Position numbers and translations under genes: made by a program
The notes under the pieces: model-generated
The model's database searches: none
Told to the model about the DNA's origin: nothing
Seen by the model: the letters and a program-made list of their open reading frames with translations, nothing else
Source of the DNA: Parcubacteria group bacterium CG10_big_fil_rev_8_21_14_0_10_38_31
GTDB taxonomy: Bacteria > Patescibacteriota > Minisyncoccia > GCA-002772825
Reading direction: 5' to 3'
DNA length: 6,574 bases
Assembly: GCA_002772825.1 (NCBI GenBank)
Contig: PFDM01000060.1
Coordinates: 19,012-25,585 of the forward strand
Shown: positions 4,891-6,574 of the stretch, one piece after another
Layout of the letters: each line of letters begins with the position of its first letter
Numbering within the stretch: position 1 is the stretch's first letter

Positions 4891-6444
4891 TTATTCTATA
4901 AACCTTGTAACACCGAACTGGCTGAAAATTTCTTCTAACTTATCTTCTGTCTTTAATTTCTCTATGGTTTCTGGCGCGAAATACACGAAACTTTTATCAA
5001 GGTAATAATTAAAGAGAAGTGGCGCGCTTTGATTGAAACTTACTGCCATCACTTCATTATCGCCAATCTCCTCCTTCCTTAATTCTTCTATAATAGGCAG
5101 AGCCTCCGGCAAGAAACTTGTCTCATAAGACTCATGGAACATCCATTTATTTGAAGTAAAAAGTTGAAGGGACAAAAGAACAACCAGACTAACTCCGAAT
5201 AATATATATTTTCGTCTACTCTCTATAGACCGGCTAAACATTTTTATCAATACCAATACACCTAAAGATATTAATGAAATTATAGCAAAGCGTATCTCAA
5301 GGAAATGATCCCAGTTATTCGTCTTCAGGGCAATTAGTCCAATATACCACAAGGTAACCCATAATAAGAAAAATTTAAATAATTCTTTTCTTTCTTTATA
5401 AAGATACGTTCCACCCAAGAAAATCAGAAACAGAAAGAATGGTCCACCAAAATTGATTATAGAGAAAGTTTGTTTAGGGTAAAAAATTGCGGAATTCAGG
5501 TACATTTTAAGTTTATTTATAATTGATACATCGTAACCATACTTAAGTTGAAATTCCAAGAGATCCGGGTCACTTAAATCGGCGATACTTTCTATGTAAG
5601 CATCTTTCTCAAAGTGGTAAGTATAAGGGTCTGGGAAAAGGTGACCATAGCGGCTAAACGATTCATCTGTGCCGGTTATATAAGAATTATTAAAGACTCC
5701 GAAAGATCCGAAAATCAAGATTACCGGCAAGGCGAAAATAAACACCCTCTTCCAAGAACGGCTTATATACAATTCATAGATAATGATTGGTATGACGGAT
5801 AAAACAAAAGCGTTACGAGAGACAATAGCCAAGCCAAGGAAAATTCCGCTTAGAATAAGCTGTATATAATTATGACGAAAGAGGGCCATTTTATGGTCGG
5901 CGTCTTCCTCATGACCAGAGGATAAAAAGAGTAATTCTTTAGATCCTCTCCAAAAATAGATTAAAAGACCTAAGAGAAAAAATACGCTGGCAAATTCATA
6001 AGAACCGGCAAAAAGCGCCCCCTTCCAGACGAAGGGCATAAAAGTATCAAAGAGCGCCGAAGAAAATGCCAAATAAAAATTTCCAAAAAGTCTCAGAACT
6101 AACAAGCAAATTAAAACCGTAGATAGAGCAAAAAGAAAAACTGAAAAATAGAAAGGTAGATTCGCGCTAAATCCAAAAAATTTAAAAACTTCCGCCTCTA
6201 AAAGTATAGTCAGCCTGTTTCCTAAAGTTGAAATGCTTCCCTCGTCTTTCACACGAGAAGAAGCAAGGATGATATTTTTTTCACTTTCTAGTTTATATTC
6301 GCCTGTTTGCGCGAGATTTCTAGCGATAATTAAATCGCCATGCAAGCCAGTCGGCGCGTAACCTTTATAGACGATAGGCGTTATTCGCAAGCCGAAAGAT
6401 AATATAAATAAAGCAATTATTGAAAATATTATTTTTTTGTTCAT
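4891..6444 (-). CDS. GT-C family integral membrane glycosyltransferase, PMT/ArnT-like (517 aa)
   Basis: This multi-spanning protein has the layout of GT-C glycosyltransferases (GT39/RgtA-like), which use polyprenyl-phosphate sugars on the outer face of the membrane. After the first helix (4-25) comes the first external loop with GLHGDLIIARNLAQTGEY (33-50); Asp37 sits at the expected catalytic acidic position and the A-x-N-L-x-x-T-G-x-Y pattern is typical. Many hydrophobic helices follow between about 96 and 430, with a charged cytoplasmic loop near 177-185, and a soluble C-terminal region of about 80 residues (438-517). The donor and acceptor are unknown. The start ATG overlaps the stop of the upstream GT4 gene as ATGA, implying coupled translation. 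The protein ends abruptly at GVTRFIE, where relatives often continue for some residues, so slight C-terminal shortening is possible. Confidence 0.82.
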   Translation of the reverse strand: MNKKIIFSIIALFILSFGLRITPIVYKGYAPTGLHGDLIIARNLAQTGEYKLESEKNIILASSRVKDEGSISTLGNRLTILLEAEVFKFFGFSANLPFYFSVFLFALSTVLICLLVLRLFGNFYLAFSSALFDTFMPFVWKGALFAGSYEFASVFFLLGLLIYFWRGSKELLFLSSGHEEDADHKMALFRHNYIQLILSGIFLGLAIVSRNAFVLSVIPIIIYELYISRSWKRVFIFALPVILIFGSFGVFNNSYITGTDESFSRYGHLFPDPYTYHFEKDAYIESIADLSDPDLLEFQLKYGYDVSIINKLKMYLNSAIFYPKQTFSIINFGGPFFLFLIFLGGTYLYKERKELFKFFLLWVTLWYIGLIALKTNNWDHFLEIRFAIISLISLGVLVLIKMFSRSIESRRKYILFGVSLVVLLSLQLFTSNKWMFHESYETSFLPEALPIIEELRKEEIGDNEVMAVSFNQSAPLLFNYYLDKSFVYFAPETIEKLKTEDKLEEIFSQFGVTRFIE

Positions 6445-6574
6445 ATATTCTTTAGATATTCATCTATCCATTTCTCAAGGCTAAACCTTTCTTTCACCTT
6501 ATTATACCCGTTTTTGCCAAATTCTCGAGTTTTCTCGGGATTTAAAAGGAGATAAGAGATTTTCTCTGCCATAA
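6441..6574 (-). CDS. C-terminal end of a GT4-type glycosyltransferase (partial)
   Basis: Only the last 43 complete codons are inside the window and the gene continues past the right edge. The sequence contains LLLNPEKTREFGKNGY followed by VKERFSLEKWIDEYL, which is the familiar tail of group 1 (GT4, GT-B fold) glycosyltransferases: an L-x-NPE-x-x-x-x-x-G turn, then the F-S-x-x-x-W-x-x-x-x helix that crosses back to the N-terminal domain. Cytoplasmic sugar transfer from a nucleotide donor would be expected, with the specificity not readable from this fragment. Its TGA stop is embedded in the ATGA that starts the GT-C gene. The ATG at 6572 is an internal codon, not a proposed start. Confidence 0.75.
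   Translation of the reverse strand, partial: MAEKISYLLLNPEKTREFGKNGYNKVKERFSLEKWIDEYLKNI

Noticed and set aside
4811..5005. 64-codon plus-strand open frame spanning the inverted repeats and the GT-C 3' end
   Set aside because: Its first third is made of the hairpin arms and the rest is antisense to GT-C codons; no ribosome binding site or motif supports it.
5614..5802. 62-codon plus-strand open frame within the GT-C gene
   Set aside because: It is fully antisense to an intact membrane protein gene and carries no motif.
6441..6443. Possible recoded TGA (UGA as glycine) as in some candidate phyla
   Set aside because: The TGA at 6443-6441 falls exactly at the natural end of a GT4 protein and within an ATGA coupling; the other genes end in TAA and contain no in-frame TGA, so code 11 fits.
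1..6574. CRISPR array, tRNA, insertion sequence or phage genes
   Set aside because: No regularly spaced repeats, cloverleaf, transposase or phage-type proteins were seen on either strand.

Overview
The window is an AT-rich, gene-dense bacterial fragment devoted mainly to surface glycan or lipid-linked sugar metabolism. Hand-counted G+C is about 28% in the glycosyltransferase 2 gene and about 38% in the gene near 4.5 kb. Most start codons lack a Shine-Dalgarno sequence, genes are packed with overlaps or gaps of a few bases, and the gene repertoire recalls candidate-phyla (Patescibacteria-like) genomes. That taxonomic guess is low confidence. TGA closes the gene at the right edge and no gene reads through TGA, so the code looks standard rather than the UGA=Gly code.

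Left block, plus strand (63-2097): a 57-residue Trm112/UPF0434-type protein, a DPM1-like family 2 glycosyltransferase with two C-terminal membrane helices, and a multi-pass flippase-like protein of the MprF/AglD membrane-region family. They read as one operon. The last two overlap by 8 bases and together resemble a split version of the archaeal AglD architecture.

Middle block, minus strand (4213 down to 2017): a class I SAM-dependent methyltransferase followed 4 bases later by a B12-binding-domain radical SAM enzyme. The 3' end of the radical SAM gene overlaps the 3' end of the flippase gene tail to tail by 81 bases.

Self-contained gene (about 4261-4782, minus strand): a 137-residue membrane protein resembling YdjM-type metal-dependent hydrolases. 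It has a near-consensus promoter, a strong ribosome binding site, a TTG start and its own hairpin terminator. It stands out from its neighbours in expression signals and base composition and may be a later arrival. Upstream of it, at 4811-4883, are two strong inverted repeats that are not coding.

Right block, minus strand (6574 down to 4891): the C-terminal end of a GT4-type glycosyltransferase, coupled through an ATGA overlap to a 517-residue GT-C membrane glycosyltransferase. A plausible working model is that the GT2 enzyme charges polyprenyl phosphate with a sugar, the flippase-like protein helps move it across the membrane, the GT-C enzyme uses it outside, and the methyltransferase and radical SAM enzyme decorate a sugar or lipid. 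The model is inferred from families and context only. No tRNA, rRNA, CRISPR array or insertion sequence was seen, and no gene-free stretch exceeds 300 bases.
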